Assembly (NCBI GenBank): GCA_000696115.1
Contig: JJOH01000009.1
Span: forward strand, 124,001 to 188,000
DNA: 64,000 bases
Direction of reading: 5' to 3'
Origin: Streptomyces olindensis
Lineage (GTDB): Bacteria > Actinomycetota > Actinomycetes > Streptomycetales > Streptomycetaceae
Position numbers and translations under genes: made by a program. How positions within the stretch are numbered: the first letter of the stretch is position 1; each line of letters opens with the position of its first letter. Below are positions 54,040 to 62,650 of the stretch, piece after piece. The notes beneath the pieces were generated by a model. The model was not told where the DNA came from. It was given only the letters and a program-made list of their open reading frames with translations, and did no database searches.

Positions 54040-55326
54040 ATGAAGCGTCGTACGTTCACAGCGATGCTCGGAGGGCTCTTCGTGCCCGCGGCGTCGATGG
54101 AGCTCATCCAGCCGGCGTTCGCCGCCACCGACTTCCCGGCCAACCCCACGACCAAGCCCGGCTACTCCCGCGACTTCGGCGAGGAATTCGACGGCACGTT
54201 TCTCGGCTCGGGCACATGGCTTCCCTACTACCTTCCGCACTGGACCACCCGGAACCTCGCCGCCGCCCACTACTCGGTGAGCAACAGCGTCCTGTCGCTC
54301 CGTCTGGACCAGAACATGACCGCCTGGTGCCCCACCTATGACGGCACCGTCAGGTGCTCGAGCATCACGAGCTACGAGCGGAACTACTTCCACCAGTTCA
54401 AGGGCTACAACGGCTCGATGCAGCTCAACCACAGTGAGCCGCTGTTCGACGGCTACTCCACCCAGTACGGCTACTTCGAGATGCGCGCCAAGGGACCCAA
54501 CTGCGGGGGCGGCGGCCACGCGGCGTGGTGGATGGTCGGCGACCACGCCGATCAGAACGCGGACGGCACCGGCGGCACGCGGACCGGTGAGATCGACATC
54601 ACGGAGAACCTCTTCTCCGACCTGAACTCGTGGGTCCCCAAGATCTTCAAGTGGAGCGACCCCAAACTCAGCAACATGCGCACGAACATCTCCGTCAGCG
54701 GAGACCCGGCCAGTGAGTTCCACGTCTACGGCATGGAATGGACCCCGGGCGGGCTCGAGTTCTTCTACGACAACCAGTACGTGGGACGGCTCGACGGCTC
54801 ACCGAGCTACCCCATGGGCATGCTGCTCGGCCTCTACACCGACACCTCGTGGAGCGGCGCGGCCAACAGCACCTGGCCCAAGACGTGGCACATCGACTAC
54901 ATCCGCGTCCACAAGCCCAACGGCTCGTACATTGCTTACCGCCTCAAGAACCGCAACACCGGCCAGTACATGCACATCGAGAACAAGACGGGCAAGGTCC
55001 AGCTCAGCACCTCCATCCCGAGCGACTACTGGTCCAGCCACTGGTTCGTCAACACCGACAACTACGGCTACACCCGCTTCCGCAACAAGTGGACCGGCGA
55101 CGCCCTGAACAACCAGACCCCCAGCGGGGCCGTGCAGTACAGCCACGTCCTGGACACCTGGTGGAGCGCCGACTGGGTGCTGGAGACACACGGCGACTAC
55201 AAGCGCATCCGCAACCGCAACACCGGTGACTACCTGCACAACGAGAACAACCTCGGCTACGTCCAGGAAGGCTCCGCCCCCACCACCTGGTGGAGCGCCG
55301 ACTGGACCCTGGAGACAGTCAGCTGA
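54040..55326 (+). CDS. Secreted GH16-type glucanase/galactanase with trefoil-like tail
   Basis: A 428-residue exoenzyme. A signal peptide ends FAA near residue 29. The jelly-roll catalytic domain (about 40-295) has the GH16 signature GEIDITENL, which supplies the two catalytic Glu residues and the middle Asp, plus YGYFEMRAKGPN and FHVYGMEWTPGGLEFF. The remaining about 130 residues hold three repeats ending in a Trp motif (SSHWFVN, SADWVLE, SADWTLE), a ricin-type carbohydrate-binding module. GH16 enzymes cut beta-1,3/1,4-glucans or galactans; the substrate is not clear. Start ATG 54040 follows AGGAGAC. It is 41 bases after the GH13 gene. Confidence 0.85.
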   Translation: MKRRTFTAMLGGLFVPAASMELIQPAFAATDFPANPTTKPGYSRDFGEEFDGTFLGSGTWLPYYLPHWTTRNLAAAHYSVSNSVLSLRLDQNMTAWCPTYDGTVRCSSITSYERNYFHQFKGYNGSMQLNHSEPLFDGYSTQYGYFEMRAKGPNCGGGGHAAWWMVGDHADQNADGTGGTRTGEIDITENLFSDLNSWVPKIFKWSDPKLSNMRTNISVSGDPASEFHVYGMEWTPGGLEFFYDNQYVGRLDGSPSYPMGMLLGLYTDTSWSGAANSTWPKTWHIDYIRVHKPNGSYIAYRLKNRNTGQYMHIENKTGKVQLSTSIPSDYWSSHWFVNTDNYGYTRFRNKWTGDALNNQTPSGAVQYSHVLDTWWSADWVLETHGDYKRIRNRNTGDYLHNENNLGYVQEGSAPTTWWSADWTLETVS

Positions 55327-55534
55327 ACGTGGCCGGCGCCCGACCGCCGCGGGCGAGTGACCCACCCGTCCAGCTCGTCGTCCGTGCTCCACCGCACCTC
55401 CGCCCTCCCTCAGGACCTGACGGACATCGCACCATCCGGAGCCGGAGCGCCCGTCAGACCCTGCCGCCCCAGACGGGTTCGGGGAGCCACGGACACCGAA
55501 ACACACCTTCCCTTCCTCACTCCGGGAGCCGCAC

Positions 55535-56857
55535 ATGTCCCCTGCGCAGACAGGCGCCAGCCCCGGCGCCGCTCCACGTCCCCGCCCCACCGCTCCGTTG
55601 CTCCTGCTGCTCGCCCTGATCGTCGCGGCGGCGACGCTCGTCCTGCCCGCCGCCGACCCGGCCCACGCGCTCTCCCGTCCCTCGCAGACCGTGTACACCC
55701 CGCCGTCGAACGCCCCCGCCCCCGGCTCGAACTACCCACGAGCTCTACGACTGCAGCACAGCGGAACGTCCAACGGCACCCTGCTCGCCACTTTCGAGCA
55801 GTACACCAACGGCACCCCGGTCTTCCCCATCTACCGCAGCACCGACAACGGCAACACCTGGAAGCAGATCTCCAGCGTCGCCGACACCCAGAACGGCTGG
55901 GGCATGCGCTGGCAGCCGGAGCTGTTCGAACTGCCCACCGCGATCGGCGACTTCCCCGCCGGCACCATCCTGGCCGCGGGCGACTCCGTCCCCGGCGACC
56001 GCTCGGCGACAAAGATCGACATGTACGCCAGCACCGACCACGGTGTCACCTGGACCTTCGTCAGCAACATAGCCACCGGTGGCGCCGCATCAGAAACGAA
56101 CGGCACTCCTGTCTGGGAGCCGTTCTTCCTGGTCTCGGGCTCCAAGCTGATCGTCTACTACTCCGACCAGCGTGACCCCAACCACAGCCAGAAGCTCGTG
56201 CACCAGACCTCCACGGACGGCGTCAACTGGGGCCCGGTCGTGGACGACGTCGCTGTGTCGCCCTCCAGCGCCCGCCCCGGCATGGCCACCGTCGCCAAGC
56301 TGCCCAACGGCAAGTACGTGGTGACCTACGAGTACGGCGGCGCTCCGGAAGGGAACTTCGCGGTCTATTACAAGATCTCCTCCGACCCGGAGGCGTTCGG
56401 CTCCGTCACCGGCCAGGTGCTGAAGACGACGGACGGATACGTCCCCACCAGCTCGCCGTACGTCACCTGGCTGCCCACGGGCGGCCCGAACGGCACCCTG
56501 GCGGTCAGCGCCGACAGCAACACCGACCTGTTCCTCAACACCCAGAACGGCGCCGCGAACGCCTGGACCAGAATCCAGTCCACCGTCCCCGGCGGCTACA
56601 GCCGCGGCATGCTCCCGCTGGCCGACGGCCACAGCCTGCTGGTCCTCAGCGGCGGCTACGGCGGAACCACCACCCGCTACCCCGTCAGCTACGGCACCAT
56701 CGACCTGAGCCCCACCGCCACCAGGGCGACGTCGGTGACCGTCGCCTCTGCACCGCTCCATCGTCATGATGAGGCCGGGACAGGTGGCTACGTCCGGCCT
56801 CGCTCGTCGCGGCACTCGGCCTCCTGTCGACGGGGCGCCTGGGCGCGCAGTTCGTAG
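55535..56857 (+). CDS. GH93-like propeller enzyme lacking the ricin tail (copy 4)
   Basis: The first about 395 residues match the propeller of the gene at 11330 almost residue for residue: signal anchor LLLLLALIVAAATLVLPAAD, ALRLQHSGTSNGTLLATFEQ, WGMRWQPELFELPTAIGDFP, VWEPFFLVSGSKLIVYYSDQ, YEYGGAPEGNFAVYYKISSD. After YGTIDLSPTA (about 56720) homology stops; the last about 45 residues are Arg/Ser-rich and look like read-through into non-coding sequence. The ricin domain has therefore been lost by deletion. The propeller itself seems complete, so the enzyme may still work without its sugar-binding module. Confidence 0.82.
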   Translation: MSPAQTGASPGAAPRPRPTAPLLLLLALIVAAATLVLPAADPAHALSRPSQTVYTPPSNAPAPGSNYPRALRLQHSGTSNGTLLATFEQYTNGTPVFPIYRSTDNGNTWKQISSVADTQNGWGMRWQPELFELPTAIGDFPAGTILAAGDSVPGDRSATKIDMYASTDHGVTWTFVSNIATGGAASETNGTPVWEPFFLVSGSKLIVYYSDQRDPNHSQKLVHQTSTDGVNWGPVVDDVAVSPSSARPGMATVAKLPNGKYVVTYEYGGAPEGNFAVYYKISSDPEAFGSVTGQVLKTTDGYVPTSSPYVTWLPTGGPNGTLAVSADSNTDLFLNTQNGAANAWTRIQSTVPGGYSRGMLPLADGHSLLVLSGGYGGTTTRYPVSYGTIDLSPTATRATSVTVASAPLHRHDEAGTGGYVRPRSSRHSASCRRGAWARSS

Positions 56858-56939
56858 TCGGAGATGGTGACCGACGGCACGTGCGGCCGTGGTCAGCACC
56901 CGCAGCGGTGCTACCGGCGCCGGCTTCCAACCTGCCCGG

Positions 56940-57839
56940 TCAGCGCAGGAAGTCCAGCAGCGCCTTCGTCAGGGCCTGCGGAGCTTCCTCGGGCAGGAGG
57001 TGACCGGCTCCGGGGATCACCAGTCCGGTGACGTCGGTGGCGACCTTGCGCATATCCTCCGCCGGGGCCGTGCCGGTGCTGTGCTCGCCGCCGATGGCGA
57101 GGACCGGGATGGTCAACGGCCCGTCCTCCTTGTGCGAGCGCTGGAACTGCTCAGCGGTTTCGTCGAGGCGTCGGTAGACCTCGAAGCTGGCGCGCACGGC
57201 GGCCGGGTCGCGCAGTGCGTCGACGTAGACATCGATGGCCGACTGCGGGATGGCGTCGGGGCGGGCGGCCTTGGAGGTGAACTGGTGGCCGAAGTAGATC
57301 TCCTCGCGGCCGTCGACCATGCGTTCGTTGATGTCGGCGAGGCGGTTGAAGGCGAAGTGCCACAGCTTCTCGTTGGTGGCTGCGTCCGACATCAGCGGGG
57401 GCGAGGGGGAGAAGCCGGGCAGGATTGCCTCGCCCACGACGAGGCGGGTGACGCGGTCCCGGTGCTTGGTGGCGAGGGCGTGACCGACGAGCACGCCGAG
57501 GTCGTAGCCGGCGACGGCGAACCGCGCGTGGCCCAGCTCGGTCATCAACTCGGCTATGTCGTCCGCGAGCGCGGTGGCGTCGTAGCCGGTGGCGGGCTTG
57601 TCGCTGGCGCCCATGCCGCGCAGGTCCGGGGCGATGACGGTGAAGTGCTCGGCCAAGGCGGGCATGACCAGGCGCCAGCAGTACCAGAACTGGGGCCAGC
57701 CGGGCAGGAGTAGCAGCGGCGGGCCGTCGCCGCCGACCACGGTGTGCAGCGTCAGGTCGCCGGTCCTGACGGTATGGCTGGTGAATGTGTTGGTGAACCC
57801 AGTGGGCAGGTACGGCACGTCAGTGACGGTGAACGACAT
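56940..57839 (-). CDS. Alpha/beta hydrolase, epoxide-hydrolase-like
   Basis: A 299-residue soluble hydrolase. The oxyanion motif is LLPGWPQFWYCW, the nucleophile Asp lies in VAGYDLGVLVGHALA, and the catalytic His in IPGAGHLLPEEAP. An Asp nucleophile with this layout fits epoxide hydrolases and dehalogenases. It is divergent from a TetR regulator with two operator-like repeats between them, so it is probably controlled by it and may detoxify a small hydrophobic compound. Confidence 0.88.
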   Translation of the reverse strand: MSFTVTDVPYLPTGFTNTFTSHTVRTGDLTLHTVVGGDGPPLLLLPGWPQFWYCWRLVMPALAEHFTVIAPDLRGMGASDKPATGYDATALADDIAELMTELGHARFAVAGYDLGVLVGHALATKHRDRVTRLVVGEAILPGFSPSPPLMSDAATNEKLWHFAFNRLADINERMVDGREEIYFGHQFTSKAARPDAIPQSAIDVYVDALRDPAAVRASFEVYRRLDETAEQFQRSHKEDGPLTIPVLAIGGEHSTGTAPAEDMRKVATDVTGLVIPGAGHLLPEEAPQALTKALLDFLR

Positions 57840-57878
57840 GGTTCAGCCTCCTTGCGGCACAGGGATGCCGCATAGAAA

Positions 57879-57925
57879 CGGATGACCTATCCGATTGAAC
57901 GCAGTATAGGCGGATGACCTATCCG
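57879..57925. promoter_or_regulatory. Two TetR operator candidates and hydrolase promoter
   Basis: CGGATGACCTATCCG occurs twice (57879-57893 and 57911-57925), 32 bases apart; each has CGGAT/ATCCG arms. Between them, on the minus strand, TATACT (57908-57903) is a good -10 box for the hydrolase gene. TATGCT (57928-57933) could drive a leaderless tetR mRNA starting at 57940. Binding at both sites would block both genes. Confidence 0.75.
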
Positions 57926-57939
57926 GTTATGCTGTGTCT

Positions 57940-58506
57940 ATGACCACGGCACCGATGCGCAGGGACGCTGCCCGCAACTGGCAGCGCATCGTCGACGTGG
58001 GCCGACGGCTCGTGGACGACGGCGTCCCGCTGCAGCTCAACGACGTCGCTCGCCTCGCCAAGGTGGGGGTGGCCACCGTCTACCGGCACTTTCCGAACCC
58101 GGAAGCCCTGATGGAGACCGTGGCCACGCCCGGCCTGGAAGCACTGGTCAGCCACGCCGAGCAGGCACTGGCCCAGGACGACCCCTGGCAGGCCCTGGTG
58201 GACTTCCTCGACGCCACGCTGGAGGTGCAGCTGACCGACCCCTCCATCACCGTCGTGCGCTCCGCGCCGGACCACGTTCTGCCCCGCACCACTGAACTCG
58301 CCGATGAGATGGATTCCTTGGCCGGCCTGCTGCTGGAGCGCGCGCACGCCGCGGGGGCCGTGCGCTCCGTGGTCACCTGGGAGGACCTGCGGCCGCTCAT
58401 GTGCGGAATCGCCACCGCCGCACAGATCCACGCCGACGAGCCGCAAGCCCGCCTCGAATCCGGCCGCCGCTACCTGAGCGTCATGCTGCAGGGCATGCGC
58501 GTCTGA
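57940..58506 (+). CDS. TetR-family repressor
   Basis: A 188-residue repressor with the N-terminal helix-turn-helix LNDVARLAKVGVATVYRHFPNPEAL (about residues 34-58) and a helical ligand-binding domain (ALVDFLDATLEVQL, ELADEMDSLAGLLLERA). ATG 57940 is preferred over GTG 57934 because the predicted transcript begins there. It is divergent from the alpha/beta hydrolase gene and should repress both. Confidence 0.9.
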   Translation: MTTAPMRRDAARNWQRIVDVGRRLVDDGVPLQLNDVARLAKVGVATVYRHFPNPEALMETVATPGLEALVSHAEQALAQDDPWQALVDFLDATLEVQLTDPSITVVRSAPDHVLPRTTELADEMDSLAGLLLERAHAAGAVRSVVTWEDLRPLMCGIATAAQIHADEPQARLESGRRYLSVMLQGMRV

Positions 58507-58795
58507 ACTCGTCCGACGATCCGACTCGCGCTCTTGAACGCACCGCAGACTGCAGGGCCCCGCACCGAGGCGTCTCGACCGACTCGGTGGTCCTGTGGCA
58601 AGGAGCGAACGAGGCCCTTCCGGTGGAGGCCGATGGACCAGGTACAGCGCGGACGCTTCGCTCCCATCGACTGCCTTGCGTGCTGGTTCGGGGTCGGCTG
58701 GCGGATGCCGGCGTGGTCATCGCATCTGTAGGGCGATCTCTCCTTGCGCTCTCGCCTCGCCACCTCCCGTTCAGCCTTCCCACGGCTGAGTCGAG
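58507..58795. other. Intergenic region, nothing recognised
   Basis: This is the main part of a 353-base gap between the TetR and XRE genes. No gene or RNA is apparent; open frames lack family patterns. The regulatory element before the XRE gene begins at 58796. Confidence 0.45.
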
Positions 58796-58853
58796 CCTGG
58801 GTCCAGCTGGGCCACCTTCGTGTCTCGCACCACCCTCACACCCCCGTGATACT
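58796..58853 (+). promoter_or_regulatory. XRE gene promoter with 25-bp conserved upstream element
   Basis: A 25-bp element (58796-58820, core GTCCAGCTGGGCCAC) lies 40 bases before the ATG; GATACT (58848-58853) ends six bases before it, so the mRNA may be leaderless. The element recurs with 23 of 25 bases identical before the hydrolase gene at 60397. Confidence 0.65.
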
Positions 58854-58859
58854 GGAGAG

Positions 58860-59747
58860 ATGGAGCACAACAGCGACCTCGGCGACTTCCTGCGCTCCCA
58901 TCGGGACCGCCTCACCCCGGATGCCGCGGGACTGCCGTCCGGCCCTGGGGCCCGCCGGGTGCCCGGGTTGCGACGGGAGGAGGTCGCGCTGCTGGCGGGG
59001 GTCAGCCCGGACTACTACACCCGCCTCGAACAGGGCCGACACCCGCACGTCTCCGAAGCCGTGCTGACCGCCGTCGCCCGCGCCCTGCGCTTGAACGACG
59101 GCGAACGCGACTACCTCTTCGCCCTCACCCGCCCCCGTCCCACCGCCCCCCAGTCCCGGCGCTCACCCCGGGCTGAGCGGACCCGGCCCGAGGTCCACAG
59201 GATGCTCGATGTCGTGGGCGGCGTCACGCCGGCCCTCGTCGTCAACCACCGTAAGGACGTGATCGCGTCCAACCGGCTCGCCCGCGCCCTGATCGCCGAC
59301 TTTGACGTGCTGCCCCACCGGGAGCGCAACTTCGCGCGGTACCTCCTCCTCGATCCCGCCGCCCGCGACCGGTACGAGAACTGGGACGAGGTCGCGGAGA
59401 CGGCGGTCGCCGCGCTGCGCCTGTCGGCCGGTCGTCACCGCGACGACCGGCAATTGAACGAACTCGTGGGCGAGTTGCTCCTCAAGGTGCCCGAATTCCG
59501 TACCTGGTGGGACAGCCACCGAGTCGTCCAGTGTGCTTACGGCGTCCACCAGTTCCGCCATCCGATCGTCGGCAGCCTCGCACTCCACTACGAGATTCTG
59601 ACCTTCCAAGCGGACCCCGACCAGGGCCTCATCCTCTACACAGCGGAAGAGGGCTCGTCCTCCGCCGAGGCCTTGGCCCTCCTCGCCAGTTGGAGCGCGC
59701 CCTCCGCACCTACGCCGACTTCGACTCGCACGGACAGACAGCGCTGA
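58860..59747 (+). CDS. XRE-family regulator with MmyB-like ligand-binding domain
   Basis: A 295-residue protein. The N-terminal helix-turn-helix reads VPGLRREEVALLAGVSPDYYTRLEQGRHPHVSEAVL, typical of the large actinobacterial XRE/MmyB group. The C-terminal part has TPALVVNHRKDVIASNRLAR and LVGELLLKVPEFRTWWDSHRV, the PAS-like MmyB domain that binds small hydrophobic ligands. Start ATG 58860; no longer start fits. Such regulators commonly control an adjacent oxidoreductase or hydrolase; here the candidate is the alpha/beta hydrolase at 60397, which shares its upstream element. Confidence 0.9.
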   Translation: MEHNSDLGDFLRSHRDRLTPDAAGLPSGPGARRVPGLRREEVALLAGVSPDYYTRLEQGRHPHVSEAVLTAVARALRLNDGERDYLFALTRPRPTAPQSRRSPRAERTRPEVHRMLDVVGGVTPALVVNHRKDVIASNRLARALIADFDVLPHRERNFARYLLLDPAARDRYENWDEVAETAVAALRLSAGRHRDDRQLNELVGELLLKVPEFRTWWDSHRVVQCAYGVHQFRHPIVGSLALHYEILTFQADPDQGLILYTAEEGSSSAEALALLASWSAPSAPTPTSTRTDRQR

Positions 59748-60331
59748 GCTCACCCCTCCGCCTGTACCGCGATCGACGCAGGCCCGGACTGGCCTCCCAG
59801 CGCCCATACTTTCGAAACGGGGTTCCGCGTTGACGTACGGGAATCGTCTTCACGGCGGCGTGCACAAGTTGCAGCTGGTGAACTGCCGATCGCCTGACGT
59901 CGCACTCAGTGGTGGGCGCAACAAGGCCAACGAGGTGGGCCCGCCGGACCCTGCTTACGGTCGTTGAACCGGGCTGCCAGCCATCGCGCGGTCACCTTGG
60001 GCCGGACGACGAAGCCTCACGCGTCATCGATGCTGTCGGAAGAATCGCGAGCGCGGTCTGCGTCTTGTCGCCGTGGCGCCCCGGATCCAACCCACCGCGA
60101 GAGGACGCCCCAGTAATCCGGGAAACAACTCCCTGTCCTCTACCGTCAGTTCCGTGTACGGGCGCTGACCGCCGCCGACGGCACGACTGTGCTCGCCTGC
60201 TCCGGAGGCAGGTGCTGACATCCGCTAGCCGCCGGACCCGAGTGCTGCGCCGCGACGACACGTTCATCCAGGGCGTTCGCGCCATCAGCGAGGCGTCGGC
60301 CGCGTTCGGGTATCTACCTGGCCAGTTCGAA
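59748..60331. other. About 580 bases without a supported gene
   Basis: Open frames on both strands lack domains. A minus-strand trace around 59930-60005 (VTARWLAARFNDRKQ) may be a fragment of a lost gene. The only well-supported signal is the regulatory element that starts at 60332. Confidence 0.4.
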
Positions 60332-60389
60332 CCTGGGACCAGCTGGGCCACTTTCGCGCCACCTAGCGCCCTGACGCCCCGCCAATACT
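60332..60389 (+). promoter_or_regulatory. Hydrolase promoter with second copy of the 25-bp element
   Basis: The element at 60332-60356 (core GACCAGCTGGGCCAC) lies 40 bases before the ATG at 60397, and AATACT (60384-60389) precedes it by seven bases. Layout and spacing match the XRE gene's own promoter, which suggests that the XRE protein controls both. Confidence 0.65.
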
Positions 60390-60396
60390 TGAAGAC

Positions 60397-61383
60397 ATGA
60401 CACACAACACTACGGTCAGTCACCGTACTCTTGAAGTGAACGGGATCCAGCTGCACATCGCGGAGCAGGGCGAAGGCCCGCTGGTCGTGCTGCTGCACGG
60501 TTTCCCCGAGACCTGGTACTCCTGGCGGCACCAGTTCACCGCACTTGCCGAGGCGGGCTACCGGGTGGTCGCTCCCGACCAGCGCGGATACGGCAGCAGC
60601 GACCGGCCCGAGGCCATAGATTCCTACACCATGTTCCACCTCGTCGGTGACGTCATCGGCCTGATCCACGCGCTGGGGGAGGAACAGGCCGTCGTCGCCG
60701 GCCACGACTTCGGCGCGATCGTCGCCTGGCAGACCGCGCTGCTGCGTCCCGACGTCGTACGTGGCGTCGTCGGGCTGAGCGTGAGCCCGTGGCTGCGCGG
60801 AGACGTACCGCCCCTCAAGACCATGCGTGAGCTGCACGGAGGAGAGTTCTACTGGAACTACTACGAGCAGCCCGGCGTCGCCGAAGCCGAGCTCTCCGCG
60901 GACACGCGGAGTACGCTGCGCCGCATCCTGTACCACATGTCCGGCGACAACCCCGAGAACAAGGCCCCGCAACTGCCCCTGGTTCCGCCCGGCGACGGGC
61001 TCCTCACCTACATGGCACCGGAACCCGAGGAGCTGCCCGGCTGGCTCACCGAGGACGACATCGACGCCTATGTCGCCGGATACACCGAGTCCGGGTTCGG
61101 GGGCCTGAGCCTGTACCGCAACTTCGACCGCAACTGGGAACTCGGAGCCGCCTGGGCCGGCGCCAAGCTCCAGGTGCCGGGCCTCTACGTCACCGGAGAC
61201 CGTGACCTGGCCTTCGCCTTGGTGAAGGAGCAGCTCCCGGTCTTTACCCAGACTTACCCCACGATCGCGGAACCGGTGGTTCTGCCCGGCTGCGGTCACT
61301 GGACGCAGCAGGAACGACCGGAGGAGGTCAACGCCCAGCTGATCGACTTCCTGCGATCGCTGGAGTCAACTACCCGTCGCTAA
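60397..61383 (+). CDS. Epoxide hydrolase-like alpha/beta hydrolase
   Basis: A 328-residue soluble enzyme. It has HGFPETWYSWRHQ (oxyanion motif), APDQRGYGSSDRPE, the nucleophile Asp in VAGHDFGAIVAWQTAL and the catalytic His in LPGCGHWTQQERPEEV. Lid-domain Tyr candidates occur (FYWNYYEQPG). This is the canonical set for soluble epoxide hydrolases. The mRNA is probably leaderless. The stop codon lies in the loop of a perfect hairpin. Confidence 0.9.
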   Translation: MTHNTTVSHRTLEVNGIQLHIAEQGEGPLVVLLHGFPETWYSWRHQFTALAEAGYRVVAPDQRGYGSSDRPEAIDSYTMFHLVGDVIGLIHALGEEQAVVAGHDFGAIVAWQTALLRPDVVRGVVGLSVSPWLRGDVPPLKTMRELHGGEFYWNYYEQPGVAEAELSADTRSTLRRILYHMSGDNPENKAPQLPLVPPGDGLLTYMAPEPEELPGWLTEDDIDAYVAGYTESGFGGLSLYRNFDRNWELGAAWAGAKLQVPGLYVTGDRDLAFALVKEQLPVFTQTYPTIAEPVVLPGCGHWTQQERPEEVNAQLIDFLRSLESTTRR

Positions 61384-61394
61384 AGCGACGGGTA
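61371..61394. terminator. Perfect hairpin containing the hydrolase stop codon
   Basis: TACCCGTCGC and GCGACGGGTA pair over 10 bp around a TAAA loop whose first three bases are the stop codon. It may act as a terminator. It may also be the right-end hairpin of the IS605/IS1341-like element whose TnpB remnant follows. Confidence 0.65.
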
Positions 61395-61439
61395 TGCACA
61401 ACGGGTACCACTGGCTGTGGTGCTGCGTTTGTGTCCAGC

Positions 61440-61780
61440 CGCATCCCACTGACGCGGTGGTGGAGCAGGGGCCGTCGACTGGATCTGCGTCGCCAAACTC
61501 CCACGCGCGAGCGCGGACGTTGCGGGAGCCTCCCCCACTCTCGGCTTCGCTCGCGCGGGAGGTGCCCCCATCGGTCTGCTTGATCAACGAATCCGCAGTT
61601 CCGGCACGCGAACCAGGCCTGGAAGACCCGGTTCGCCTTGTCGATGTGGCCGCAATTCGGGGTAGGTGCGGGAGGTGTACGCCGGACCGACGTGCACTAC
61701 CTGCACCCCTGCCTTGCGGGCCTTGTACGCGATGAACTGCCCCAGCTGGTCCTGCAACCACCCCGTCCAGTCGCCTTCCG
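61440..61780 (-). pseudogene. TnpB-type transposon protein remnant (IS605/IS1341 family)
   Basis: Read on the minus strand in two frames, the region encodes QDQLGQFIAYKARKAGVQVV, HVGPAYTSRTYP, then CGHIDKANRVFQAWFACRNC and GFVDQADR, then SRNVRARAWEFG. This is the C-terminal zinc-ribbon part of TnpB (CxxC pairs and D-A-SRN end). A frameshift follows TYP, the first Cys pair is damaged, and a small hairpin repeat interrupts the DRNASRN motif. The N-terminal nuclease part is absent, so it is inactive. Confidence 0.8.
61527..61570. repeat. Small dispersed hairpin repeat inserted in the TnpB remnant
   Basis: The stretch contains CCTCCCCCACTCTCGG, CTTCGCTCG and CGCGGGAGGTGCCCCC. CCTCCC and GGGAGG can pair at its ends. 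I recall very similar GC-rich GGCTTCGCTC hairpins scattered in many streptomycete genomes. Here it splits the codons for the TnpB DR-NASRN motif, which shows that it was inserted. Confidence 0.55.
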
Positions 61781-61799
61781 ATCCAGCAACAGATCCAGG

Positions 61800-62650
61800 C
61801 TCCGCAGCCGACGCGACGCTCTGACACCCCCTGAGGAACGACTGGACGTGGCTGCCGAGACGCGCGCCACGAAAGCCCGACTCAAGGCAGTCACCACCTA
61901 CATCGAGAAACTCGAGCAGCCCTGGCCGCCGCCGAAAAACGCGCAGCAGACACAGCCCTGGAAGATCAACGCGCGTCCAAAGCCCTGGACGAAGCGACGG
62001 GACCGGTCGTATCGACCTACCTGTCGGCTCGTGATGACCTGCATCGCCAGCAGATCTAGGTGAACCGCCGGAGCGACGAACTGAACACCGTCGCCAACGA
62101 GATCACCCACCGCCTCACCGCCACACCGGCGGGACGCCGCCTGCTGCAGTACCCGCACTTCATCGGCACGCACCGGATGCCGCACAGCCCTCGTCGTTCC
62201 CGCTGCCCCACGCCTCCCAACTCCCCGTCAGCCACCGCTTCGGCAGCAAGATCGCAGCAATCGCCAGCGACCTCACGATCCACCGCCGCCAACGCATCGA
62301 CGGCGCCGGCCATGAGGGGGCCGTCGCCCTCCTGCTCTTCGACGACGACACCGTCGCCGAGGTCGTACCGACCTTCGAACGGATGGCAGCGGCCACGGTC
62401 CCCCGCCAACTGCTCCTGGACAACCCGCCCCGCGTCCTGGGCGCCCTCCTCACACGGGGAAGCGACAAGGCTTTCCCACAATCCCTCTCCTGCTACGTAT
62501 CCGGCTTCACCAGCACGCCGGTCCAGACAACCGGCAGTCTCATCACGACGACACGCGCCGCCCAGACCCAGCGGCAATCCGGCGACAACCACGCAGCCAT
62601 CACACTCCTGCGGAACGCAATCCGTGGCGTAGCCCGACTCGCCAGTGTCG
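61800..62650 (+). pseudogene. Coiled-coil protein gene broken by frameshifts and a stop
   Basis: Three reading frames carry one protein in order. Frame a (to about 61918): RRDALTPPEERLDVAAETRA and KARLKAVTTYIEKLEQ. Frame b: AALAAAEKRAADTALEDQRA, STYLSARDDLHRQQI, a TAG at 62057, then VNRRSDELNTVANEITHRLT and LLQYPHFIGTH. Frame c (from about 62190): PVSHRFGSKIAAIASDLTIH and GAVALLLFDDDTVAEVVPTF. The first part is a coiled coil. The TAG stands where GAG would keep the helix. I do not recognise the family; a plasmid or phage protein is possible. Confidence 0.65.

Noticed and set aside
61384..61800. Active TnpB nuclease with guide RNA
   Set aside because: Only the C-terminal third remains, with a frameshift and an inserted hairpin; the catalytic RuvC residues are absent.
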